Below, one piece after another: positions 11,201 through 19,843 of a stretch of 20,000 nucleotides of DNA (position 1 is its first letter; every line of letters begins with the position of its first letter). The DNA comes from Glandiceps talaboti (Eukaryota; Hemichordata; Enteropneusta; Spengelidae): NCBI RefSeq assembly GCF_964340395.1, contig NC_135549.1, positions 33,154,832 through 33,174,831 of the forward strand. The letters are read 5' to 3'. The notes below the pieces were generated by a model that was not told where the DNA came from, searched no databases, and saw only the letters and a program-made list of their open reading frames with translations. A program made the position numbers and the translations under genes.

Positions 11201-14200
11201 ACAATAGGCACCATTACTGTAAGTTCATACCTGTTGTACATGTATGAACAATAGGTACCATTACTGTAAGTTCATACCTGTTGTACATGTATATGTATAT
11301 GAACAATAGGTACCATTACTGTAAGTTCATACCTGTTGTACATGTATGAATAGGCACCATTACTGTAAGTTCATACCTGTTGTACATGTATATGTATATG
11401 AACAATAGGTACCATTACTGTAAGTTCATACCTGTTGTACATGTATATGTATATGAACAATAGGCACCATTACTGTAAGTTCATACCTGTCGTACATGTA
11501 CGAACAATAGGTACCATTACTGTAAGTTCATACCTGTTGTACATGTATGAACAATAGGTACCATTACTGTTAGTTCATACCTGTTGTAAATGTATGAACA
11601 ATAGGCACCATTACTGTAAGTTCATACCTGTTGTACATGTATATGTATATGAACAATAGGCACCATTACTGTAAGTTCATATCTGTTGTACATGTATGAA
11701 CAATAGGCACCATTACTGTAAGTTCATACCTGTTGTACATGTATATGTATATGAACAATAGGCACCATTACTGTAAGTTCATATCTGTTGTACATGTATG
11801 AACAATAGGCACCATTACTGTAAGTTCATACCTGTTGTACATGTATATGTATATGAACAATAGGTACCATTACTGTAAGTTCATACCTGTTGTAAATGTA
11901 TGAACAATAGGTACCATTACTGTAAGTTCATATCTGTTGTACATGTATGAACAATAGGTACCATTACTGTAAGTTCATACCTGTTGTACATGTACATGTA
12001 TATGAACAATAGGTACCATTACTGTAAGTTCATATCTGTTGTACATGTATATGTATATGAACAATAGGCACCATTACTGTAAGTTCATACCTGTTGTAAA
12101 TGTATGAACAATAGGTACCATTACTGTAAGTTCATACCTGTTGTAAATGTATGAACAATAGGCACCATTACTGTAAGTTCATACCTGTTGTAAATGTATG
12201 AACAATAGGTACCATTACTGTAAGTTCATACCTGTTGTACATGTATATGTATATGAACAATAGGCACCATTACTGTAAGTTCATACCTGTTGTACATGTA
12301 TATGAACAATAGGTACCATTACTGTAAGTTCATACCTGTTGTACATGTATATGTATATGAACAATAGGCACCATTACTGTAAGTTCATACCTGTTGTACA
12401 TGTATATGTATATGAACAATAGGCACCATTACTGTAAGTTCATACCTGTTGTACATGTATGAACAATAGGTACCATTACTGTAAGTTCATACCTGTTGTA
12501 CATATGTATATGAACAATAGGCACCATTACTGTAAGTTCATACCTGTTGTACATGTATATGTATATGAACGATAGGCACCATTACTGTAAGTTCATACCT
12601 GTTGTACATGTATGAACAATAGGTACCATTACTGTAAGTTCATACCTGTTGTACATGTATGAACAATAGGTACCATTACTGTAAGTTCATACCTGTTGTA
12701 CATGTATGAACAATAGGCACCATTACTGTAAGTTCATACCTGTTGTACATGTATGAACAATAGGTACCATTACTGTAAGTTCATACCTGTTGTACATGTA
12801 TGAACAATAGGTACCATTACTGTAAGTTCATACCTGTTGTACATGTATGAACAATAGGCACCATTACTGTAAGTTCATACCTGTTGTACATGTATGAACA
12901 ATAGGTACCATTACTGTAAGTTCATACCTGTTGTACATGTATGAACAATAGGTACCATTACTGTAAGTTCATACCTGTTGTACATGTATGAACAATAGGT
13001 ACCATTACTGTAAGTTCATACCTGTTGTACATGTATGAACAATAGGTACCATTACTGTAAGTTCATACCTGTTGTACATGTATGAACAATAGGTACCATT
13101 ACTGTAAGTTCATACCTGTTGTACATGTATATGCATATGAACAATAGGCACCATTACTGTAAGTTCATACCTGTTGTACATGTATATGTATATGAACAAT
13201 AGGCACCATTACTGTAAGTTCATACCTGTTGTACATGTATGAACAATAGGTACCATTACTGTAAGTTCATACCTGTTGTACATATGTATATGAACAATAG
13301 GCACCATTACTGTAAGTTCATACCTGTTGTACATGTATATGTATATGAACAATAGGCACCATTACTGTAAGTTCATACCTGTTGTACATGTATGAACAAT
13401 AGGTACCATTACTGTAAGTTCATACCTGTTGTACATGTATGAACAATAGGTACCATTACTGTAAGTTCATACCTGTTGTACATGTATGAACAATAGGCAC
13501 CATTACTGTAAGTTCATACCTGTTGTACATGTATGAACAATAGGTACCATTACTGTAAGTTCATACCTGTTGTACATGTATGAACAATAGGTACCATTAC
13601 TGTAAGTTCATACCTGTTGTACATGTATGAACAATAGGTACCATTACTGTAAGTTCATACCTGTTGTACATGTATGAACAATAGGTACCATTACTGTAAG
13701 TTCATACCTGTTGTACATGTATGAACAATAGGCACCATTACTGTAAGTTCATACCTGTTGTACATGTATGAACAATAGGTACCATTACTGTAAGTTCATA
13801 CCTGTTGTACATGTATGAACAATAGGTACCATTACTGTAAGTTCATACCTGTTGTACATGTATGAACAATAGGTACCATTACTGTTAGTTCATACCTGTT
13901 GTACATGTATGAACAATAGGTACCATTACTGTAAGTTCATACCTGTTGTACATGTATGAACAATAGGTACAATTACTGTAAGTTCATACCTGTTGTACAT
14001 GTATGAACAATAGGTACCATTACTGTAAGTTCATACCTGTTGTACATGTATGTGTATATGAACAATAGGCACCATTACTGTAAGTTCATACCTGTTGTAC
14101 ATGTATGAACAATAGGTACCATTACTGTAAGTTCATACCTGTTGTACATGTATATGTATATGAACAATAGGTACCATTACTGTAAGTTCATACCTGTTGT

Positions 14201-14390
14201 ACATGTATATGTATATGAACAATAGGTACCATTACTGTAAGTTCATACCTGTTGTACATGTATGAACAATAGGTACCATTACTGTAAGTTCATACCTGTT
14301 GTACATGTATGAACAATAGGTACCATTACTGTAAGTTCATACCTGTTGTACATGTATGAACAATAGGTACCATTACTGTAAGTTCATACA
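5215..14390. repeat. Giant 47-55 bp minisatellite, about 9.2 kb, roughly 180 copies, with higher-order structure
   Basis: This array fills most of the intron between exons d and e. The basic unit is 47 bp (AATAGGTACCATTACTGTAA, GTTCATACCTGTTGTACATG, TATGAAC). Longer versions of 49, 51 and 55 bp differ by the number of TA/TG steps in the ACATGTATATGTATATGAAC segment. Other recurrent variants are GGTACC or GGCACC, TACATG or TAAATG, CATACC or CATATC, TTAGTTC for TAAGTTC, and CTGTCG. Blocks of many units recur in the same variant order: a ~1.04 kb block (for example 10141-10850 against 11184-11890), a ~1.01 kb shift (6441 to 7453), and a ~1.5 kb shift (8131 to 9627). Each unit contains an 8-bp inverted repeat, GTTCATAC...GTATGAAC. 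The short minus-strand open frames at 5164-5355 and 7034-7216 are repeat artefacts. Confidence 0.98.
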
Positions 14391-14557
14391 TTCTCATGTT
14401 GGCTTTCACTTGTCTGTTTTGACTCATTCCTTCTCGCCTTCTACTTTATGAATACTGGACATATACGGACGCCTTTTTAAGTTTGTGGCATGGGGTATTT
14501 AGAACAATCAAAGAACAAGTACTTCCACTTATAATGTAAAATAATCCTGACACTAAC
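14391..14557. other. Unique intron sequence next to the exon d donor
   Basis: About 170 bp of single-copy intron lies between the end of the giant array and the exon d 5' splice site. The minus-strand open frame here is read-through of exon d past its donor. Nothing else is seen. Confidence 0.7.
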
Positions 14558-14715
14558 CTGCAGTGAACAACAATTGGGCCTGCATCAGGTGGGTTTGCTG
14601 AAGATGACTTTTTAACAAAGGTAATGACTGGTAGACTATCTTCTGGAATTCCATGGTCAGGCCAGGCAGTGTAGTGATATTGGTATATCATTCTATCTCC
14701 ATGTTGGCCACGTAT
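14558..14715 (-). CDS. PTPRG-like: R5 receptor tyrosine phosphatase, D1 exon d, WPD loop and start of P-loop
   Basis: The fourth exon is 158 nt (52 codons plus two bases). It contains MIYQYHYTAWPDHGIPED, whose WPD Asp is the general acid/base of the PTP reaction, and ends with DAGPIVVHC plus AG. The Cys of that HC is the catalytic nucleophile. The next exon supplies the third base of the Ser codon and the rest of the P-loop, so the intron splits the active-site signature [10 protein letters not shown] directly after the Cys codon. The acceptor is AACTTTCAG|ATACG and the donor CACTGCAG|GTTAGTG, a weaker GTTAGT form. The open frame as translated without splicing runs on past the donor into intron sequence (RLVSGLFY...); that tail is not part of the protein. 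Confidence 0.96.
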
Positions 14716-14965
14716 CTGAAAGTTAATCAGTCCGTGTTCTACAATTATTGATAGTTGTATTATAACCTGTGCAAAGATGTTGGCTACAGGTTATATTTTC
14801 ATCCTTGTTTACCTGTTTGTTAGAAGGTCCAAAAATTGATGGATTTTAATGAAACTGTCTTGAAAGTCTGCCTATATTGTGGCAAGGTCCAAATTTTTAC
14901 ATTTTGTTGTAGATCCAATTCTGGGTTTGGATTTTAAAGATTTAAGGGAGCTATGGTATTGATAG
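14716..14965. other. Unique intron sequence upstream of exon d
   Basis: About 250 bp of single-copy intron lies between the exon d acceptor and the 28-bp array. It has a loosely repeated AAGGTCCAAA (near 14826 and 14884). No coding signal is seen. Confidence 0.6.
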
Positions 14966-15318
14966 CAGGCATTGAGTTCTAACTCAGTATCATCAGGCAT
15001 TGAGCTCCAACTCAGTATCATCAGGCATTGAGTTCTAACTCAGTATCATCAGGCATTGAGTTCTAACTCAGTATCATCAGGCATTGAGTTCTAACTCAGT
15101 ATCATCAGGCATTGAGTTCTAACTCAGTATCATCAGGCATTGAGTTCCAACTCAGTATCATCAGGCATTGAGTTCCAACTCAGTATCATCAGGCATTGAG
15201 TTCTAACTCAGTATCATCAGGCATTGAGTTCTAACTCAGTATCATCAGGCATTGAGTTCTAACTCAGTATCATCAGGCATTGAGTTCTAACTCAGTATCA
15301 TCAGGCATTGAGCTCCAA
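14966..15318. repeat. 28-bp minisatellite, left part, about 12.5 copies
   Basis: The unit is 28 bp (CAGGCATTGAGTTCTAACTC plus AGTATCAT). Each unit contains the inverted repeat TGAGTT-CT-AACTCA. Variants change TTCTAAC to TTCCAAC or CTCCAAC. The array is cut at about 15318 by an inserted transposon and resumes in the correct phase at 16431. Confidence 0.95.
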
Positions 15319-15346
15319 CCAGGGGCATGAGGCAACAATTCTGGTG
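15319..15346 (+). repeat. Left terminal inverted repeat of the transposon
   Basis: This 28-bp end begins CCAGGGGCATGAGG and ends ATTCTGGTG. It pairs with the right end at 16403-16430 with one mismatch (G/A at the fourth position). Confidence 0.9.
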
Positions 15347-15513
15347 AAACCCAAAAATGATAATGATGTCATACAGGTAATAAAGGCCCAAGTTAGCTAT
15401 GAGTCACATTTACATACTTAAATCAACGCTTAGTGCACTTGCGACAGCTGACGCGCTCCGCTGTTTGGCGTACTCGAGCTCAAACGTATTCCTTGCTTAA
15501 ACTTGTAATACAG

Positions 15514-16050
15514 AGGGGTAGGACACGGCATCAAATAAACCAATCAGGACGCTTCAAATCAAACATGTGACCCATGAATTTTCTCACGAAGCTTGATACC
15601 ACCTGCTGCCCTCTTGTGGTGAGATATACATTTTGCATGTTGCAGTACATTGTGGCGTTTGCGGGACAGTAAAACAGATTACCGAAACAGCATATTATAT
15701 GAACTGAAGCTCCGAAACGGTGTGTCTTTTGCGAGGGATATAAACAAAAACACAATTGATAATATCTTGGTTTAATCAATATTTGGTGCAGTAGAGTTGC
15801 TGGAGGCTCGAACACACAATCGATTCCGGTCTATATTATGCTCATAAAATTACGTAAAAATAATCATTAAAGAGTAGTCGTCATATCTGTGTCTCTTCAA
15901 AATATACCTTTGAATGAAGAAGAAAACGTAACAACATTTGACTGAGTAAACAGATACTCGTAAGTTTGCCCAAAACAGAAAGCGTCCGTGAACGAGGGCA
16001 ATGTGGTTTCACACATATGACGAAAAAGAACACCAAAGTGTCCTACCCCT
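15514..16050. repeat. Internal inverted repeat pair within the transposon
   Basis: AGGGGTAGGACAC at 15514-15526 is repeated in inverted orientation at 16038-16050, a perfect 13-bp match about 0.5 kb apart. It could be the ends of an element nested in the transposon, or a subterminal structural feature. I see no target duplication beside the pair. Confidence 0.55.
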
Positions 16051-16057
16051 TCTTTTT

Positions 16058-16100
16058 TAGCAAATGAGCAAATGAGCAAATTTAGCAAATTTAGCAAATG
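16058..16100. repeat. Short tandem repeat AGCAAATG / AGCAAATTT inside the transposon
   Basis: Five adjacent AGCAAAT copies, first with TGAGCAAA spacing of 8 bp and then AGCAAATTT spacing of 9 bp. This is a microsatellite-like patch with no evident function. Confidence 0.8.
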
Positions 16101-16402
16101 GTGAGCTCGTGGAGGTTGAATTTTCAAATTCCAAGATTTGAATCATTCGATCTTGCGATAAGACAGAGAAGTAAATTCTATGACCATTGGTGGCGCTATT
16201 CAATTGGTACACTCCACACTGAAGTGTCCCGTATATTCTATTTGTATTCCAGCGCGATTCGATCGAGTTAAATATATGTATTTCTCTGTGTATTATAATT
16301 AGATATTAATTAGCGATTCAAGATACTGAAATAATGATAAACAAGAACTTGACGGAACTTGTTGATGTTGTCTATATTCATGTTATTCAATATTGTTATA
16401 GA

Positions 16403-16430
16403 CACCAGAATTGTTGCCTCATGCCCTTGG
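16403..16430 (-). repeat. Right terminal inverted repeat of the transposon
   Basis: This is the inverted copy of the left end, starting CACCAGAAT and ending GCCCTTGG on the forward strand. It is followed at once by TCCAAC, the repeat of the left flank. Confidence 0.9.
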
Positions 16431-16474
16431 TCCAACTCAGTATTATCAGGCATTGAGCTCAAACTCAGTATCAT
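16431..16474. repeat. 28-bp minisatellite, right part, about 1.5 copies
   Basis: TCCAACTCAGTATTATCAGG followed by CATTGAGCTCAAACTCAG continues the array of 14966-15318 on the far side of the transposon. It shows the array is older than the insertion. Confidence 0.9.
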
Positions 16475-16830
16475 TAGTGGTATATGAGCACTATACCAAT
16501 TACTTGCTAGTTGAATATATAATCAATAAAAGTCCTACCTAAAAGTAAATACTACAATGATATAGAGATATTTTGTGGTCTCCATAAGAAAGTACATATT
16601 ACAAATAGAATACCGCCAATGGCAGTGGACCATAAATAACATATTGACAGTGATTATGTTATTAGTTTATTATCATTATGTTGTACATGATGAAGCAGTG
16701 CTATACATATTCATGAACTCTTTCCAAACTAGACATACACAGTAATAGTCACCATTTCTACACATTCACAAAGAGACACTTTATAATGCCTTTAGCACAA
16801 CTGAAATGAGTTTCACATAAATGTTGATAC
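16475..16830. other. Unique intron sequence downstream of exon c
   Basis: About 355 bp of AT-rich single-copy intron. It contains a small perfect inverted repeat, GGTATA-7 nt-TATACC, at 16479-16497. No gene, RNA or transposon end is recognised. Confidence 0.6.
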
Positions 16831-16965
16831 CTTTTTTCCTTTGATATTTTTGATGATAAATCTTCTGATGGTATAAGCAGCTAAGATGTTGGTGTCTTCT
16901 AGTGTGACTTCTATATACCCATACAACTCTGTTCCTTCTGTGGGCCAATATTGCTCACATTTTCT
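16831..16965 (-). CDS. PTPRG-like: R5 receptor tyrosine phosphatase, D1 exon c, RKCEQYWP motif
   Basis: The third exon is 135 nt, exactly 45 codons, phase 0 at both ends. It starts [20 protein letters not shown] and ends in IIKNIKGKK. The KC.QYWP motif is shared by nearly all receptor PTPs. The following stretch, [17 protein letters not shown], corresponds to the beta-strands before the WPD loop, and YTIRRF matches the YT(V/I)RRF of PTPRG as remembered. The acceptor is TTACAACAG|AGA and the donor AAAAAG|GTATCAAC. The lysine-rich end (KNIKGKK) and the start of the next exon (IRGQHGDR) form the basic, variable loop that in PTPRG also precedes the VIQYHYTQWPD segment. Nothing is frameshifted or interrupted. 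Confidence 0.94.
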
Positions 16966-17039
16966 CTGTTGTAATACAATATTGGTTGGATTGCTTAGTG
17001 AAATATCACAATATGACAGGTTACAGTGACTACTATTGT

Positions 17040-17580
17040 ACTATACCAATCAATTGAGAGTCCATACCCCTGGTAAGCAAACACAGCCTGTTCTGTACTA
17101 TTACCAATCAATTGAGAATCCATACCCCTGGTAAGCAAACACAGCCTGTTCTGTACTATTACCAATCAATTGAGAGTCCATACCCCTGGTAAGCAAACAC
17201 AGCCTGTTCTGTACTATTACCAATCAATTGAGAGTCCATACCCCTGGTAAGCAAACACAGCCTGTTCTGTACTATTACCAATCAATTGAGAGTCCATACC
17301 CCTGGTAAGCAAACACAGCTAGTTCTGTACTATTACCAATCAATTGAGAGTCCATACCCCTGGTAAGCAAACACAGCCTGTTCTGTACTATTACCAATCA
17401 ATTGAGAGTCCATACCCCTGGTAAGCAAACACAGCCTGTTCTGTACTATTACCAATCAATTGAGAATCCATACCCCTGGTAAGCAAACACAGCTAGTTCT
17501 GTACTATTACCAATCAATTGAGAGTCCATACCCCTGGTAAGCAAACACAGCTAGTTCTGTACTATTACCAATCAATTGTT
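17040..17580. repeat. 58-bp minisatellite, about 9 copies
   Basis: The unit is 58 bp (CCAATCAATTGAGAGTCCAT, ACCCCTGGTAAGCAAACACA, GCCTGTTCTGTACTATTA). It has two main variants: GAGAGTCC or GAGAATCC, and CAGCCTG or CAGCTAG. The array occupies most of the intron between exons b and c and ends about 12 bp from the exon b donor. CTGGTAAGC in each unit resembles a strong donor but on the antisense (plus) strand. Confidence 0.96.
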
Positions 17581-17591
17581 AGTATACTCAC

Positions 17592-17689
17592 CTTTCCCTT
17601 CTCAACAAGATTGGTCAACATAATGACAATCACACTCCCTTGTTCCCAAACCATTCTCCAGAAGTCATTGACAGTTGTTTTCAGAGGAC
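17592..17689 (-). CDS. PTPRG-like: R5 receptor tyrosine phosphatase, D1 exon b, DFWRMVWEQ motif
   Basis: The second visible exon is 98 nt: two bases that complete the Gly codon from exon a, then 32 codons beginning [16 protein letters not shown] and ending TNLVEKGK. With exon a it reads [20 protein letters not shown], a standard run of PTP motifs. The acceptor is TTGTCTACAG|GT and the donor GGAAAG|GTGAGTAT. The exon ends in phase 0. NLVEKG before RKCEQYWP is the wording of the PTPRG/PTPRZ1 group; LAR and PTPRA types, from memory, differ here. The 45-bp array ends about 20 bp upstream of its acceptor and the 58-bp array begins about 12 bp downstream of its donor, so the exon sits between two minisatellites. 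The plus-strand open frames crossing it are antisense shadows. Confidence 0.93.
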
Positions 17690-17712
17690 CTGTAGACAAA
17701 GTGAGCACAATG

Positions 17713-19505
17713 AGTTATGTTGTGTTTACCAGACATTGGATACACTGTCTATTCTAGTGTTATGTTGTCTTTACCAGACACTGGATACACTGTCTATTCC
17801 AGTGTTATGTTGTCTTTACCAGACATTGGATACACTGTCTATTCCAGTGTTATGTTGTCTTTACCAGACACTGGATACACTGTCTATTCTAGTGTTATGT
17901 TGTCTTTACCAGACACTGGATACACTGTCTATTCTAGTGTTATGTTGTCTTTATCAGACATTGGATACACTGTCTATTCCAGTGTTATGTTGTCTTTACC
18001 AGACATTGGATACACTGTCTATTCTAGTGTTATGTTGTCTTTACCAGACATTGGATACACTGTCTATTCCAGCATTATGTTGTCTTTACCAGACATTGGA
18101 TACACTGTCTATTCCAGTGTTATGTTGTCTTTACCAGACATTGGATACACTGTCTATTCTAGTGTTATGTTGTCTTTACCAGACACTGGATACACTGTCT
18201 ATTCTAGTGTTATGTTGTCTTTACCAGACATTGGATACACTGTCTATTCTAGTGTTATGTTGTCTTTACCAGACATTGGATACACAGTCTATTCCAGCAT
18301 TATGTTGTCTTTACCAGACATTGGATACACTGTCTATTCTAGTGTTATGTTGTCTTTATCAGACATTGGATACACTGTCTATTCCAGTGTTATGTTGTCT
18401 TTATCAGACATTGGATACACTGTCTATTCCAGTGTTATGTTGTCTTTATCAGACATTGGATACACGTCTATTCCAGTGTTATGTTGTCTTTACCAGATAT
18501 TGGATACACTGTCTATTCTAGTGTTATGTTGTCTTTACCAGACATTGGATACACTGTCTATTCTAGTGTTATGTTGTCTTTACCAGACACTGGATACACT
18601 GTCTATTCCAGTGTTATGTTGTCTTTATCAGACATTGGATACACTGTCTATTCTAGTGTTATGTTGTCTTTACCAGACACTGGATACACTGTCTATTCCA
18701 GTGTTATGTTGTCTTTACCAGACACTGGATACACTGTCTATTCCAGTGTTATGTTGTCTTTACCAGACACTGGATACACTGTCTATTCCAGTGTTATGTT
18801 GTCTTTATCAGACATTGGATACACTGTCTATTCTAGTGTTATGTTGTCTTTACCAGACATTGGATCCACTGTCTATTCTAGTGTTATGTTGTCTTTACCA
18901 GACATTGGATACACTATCTATTCTAGTGTTATGTTGTCTTTACCAGACATTGGATACACTGTCTATTCTAGTGTTATGTTGTCTTTACCAGACATTGGAT
19001 ACACTGTCTATTCTAGTGTTATGTTGTCTTTACCAGACATTGGATACACTGTCTATTCTAGTGTTATGTTGTCTTTATCAGACATTGGATACACTGTCTA
19101 TTCTAGTGTTATGTTGTCTTTACCAGACACTGGATACACTGTCTATTCCAGTGTTATGTTGTCTTTACCAGACACTGGATACACTGTCTATTCCAGTGTT
19201 ATGTTGTCTTTATCAGACACTGGATACACTGTCTATTCCAGTGTTATGTTGTCTTTACCAGACATTGGATACACTGTCTATTCTAGTGTTATGTTGTGTT
19301 TACCAGACATTGGATACACTGTCTATTCTAGTGTTATGTTGTCTTTACCAGACATTGGATACACTGTCTATTCCAGTGTTATGTTGTCTTTACCAGACAT
19401 TGGATACACTGTCTATTCTAGTGTTATGTTGTCTTTACCAGACATTGGATCCACTGTCTATTCTAGTGTTATGTTGTCTTTATCAGACATTGGATACACT
19501 ATCTA
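17713..19505. repeat. 45-bp minisatellite, 40 copies
   Basis: The period is 45 bp (GTTATGTTGTCTTTACCAGA, CATTGGATACACTGTCTATT, CTAGT). TTATG recurs every 45 bp from 17715 to 19469, with one 1-bp deletion near 18465 (TACACGTCT for TACACTGTCT). Since 45 is divisible by three and the unit lacks stops in some plus-strand frames, it creates open frames of up to 604 codons with a 15-residue period (LSLPDIGYTVYSSVM). These are antisense to the gene and change frame at the deletion, so I do not annotate them as genes. The array lies in the intron between exons a and b and comes within about 25 bp of the exon b acceptor. Confidence 0.97.
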
Positions 19506-19806
19506 CATGTATGCCAGACTTCTTTAAATAATGTAGTTGACTATTCTCACAATAAATGTTAAGGTGAATAGTTGATGGTGTTACTGTACATCACCATTGA
19601 ATACTCGGCAAATCAAATCAGCATTTTATTTTTGATATACCTGTCTGCTAAGCCTTTTTATCAAGAGGATCATTTTGTAATTCCATGGAACATACTATAT
19701 ACTTGAACACACTAAATAATGGAAATATAACGTTAACAACTATTAGTTAATATTTTCAAACTTTGCAAGCACTAAGTAGATTGTGAATAGTTGATGTCAG
19801 GCTTAC
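19506..19806. other. Unique intron sequence downstream of exon a
   Basis: About 300 bp of AT-rich single-copy intron lies between the exon a donor and the 45-bp array. GTGAATAGTTGATG occurs at about 19563 and again near 19782, perhaps an old duplication. Nothing else is seen. Confidence 0.6.
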
Positions 19807-19843
19807 CTTGTGATGCTATGTAGGTTCTTTGTTTGTCGTAACC
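19807..19843 (-). CDS. PTPRG-like: R5 receptor tyrosine phosphatase (PTPRG/PTPRZ1-like), D1 exon a, YIASQG motif (37-nt exon)
   Basis: This is the first of six exons of one receptor-type protein tyrosine phosphatase in the window. Read on the minus strand it gives GYDKQRTYIASQ plus one base. This is the conserved PTP motif YIA(T/S)QGP, completed by the next exon, and it lies in the core beta-sheet of the catalytic domain. The acceptor is ACTCCAG and the donor CAAG|GTAAGCC. The exon enters in phase 0 and leaves after one base of a Gly codon, which exon b supplies with GT. A 37-nt exon at this place is, from memory, typical of vertebrate receptor PTP genes. The protein removes phosphate from phosphotyrosine at the inner face of the plasma membrane. 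The preceding exon, with the substrate-recognition loop, is not visible and should lie beyond position 20000. Confidence 0.9.

Larger units (their letters stand above)
15319..16430. mobile_element. Non-autonomous DNA transposon (~1.1 kb, terminal inverted repeats), hAT-like
   Basis: The ends at 15319-15346 and 16403-16430 are 28-bp inverted repeats that match at 27 positions (CCAGGGGCATGAGGCAACAA... on the left). The flanks both carry TCCAA(C). If one copy is removed, the 28-bp array closes perfectly across the insertion point. Target duplication is either 5 bp (TCCAA) with CC ends, or an imperfect 8 bp (GCTCCAAC / G-TCCAAC) with CAGGG / CAAGG ends. The latter would fit the hAT superfamily. 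The interior is richer in CpG than the surrounding intron. It has only two minus-strand frames of 94 and 76 codons with no recognisable transposase domain, so the element probably depends on transposase from elsewhere. Superfamily assignment is tentative. Confidence 0.85.

Noticed and set aside
5215-14390. CRISPR array
   Set aside because: Units are joined head to tail without unique spacers, in an intron-containing animal gene.
5215-14390. Centromeric satellite
   Set aside because: Higher-order structure is present, but the array is only 9 kb and sits between two exons of one gene, so an intronic minisatellite is the simpler reading.
14446-14557. Extension of the exon d reading frame beyond 14558
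   Set aside because: It follows a GT donor and replaces the invariant SAGVGRTG of the P-loop, which is found correctly phased in exon e.
15531-16127. Two minus-strand frames (94 and 76 codons) as a transposase or host exon
   Set aside because: Both are short and lie within the inverted-repeat element. No catalytic or zinc-finger pattern is visible in their translations.
17040-17580. CTGGTAAGC in each 58-bp unit as decoy splice donors
   Set aside because: The donor-like sequence is on the plus strand, antisense to the gene. The sense strand has only a weak TTACCAG acceptor-like match.
17640-19531. Long plus-strand open frames (293, 604 and 348 codons)
   Set aside because: They are overlapping readings of a 45-bp tandem array in different frames, antisense to a clear gene, with no domain and no start or splice context.
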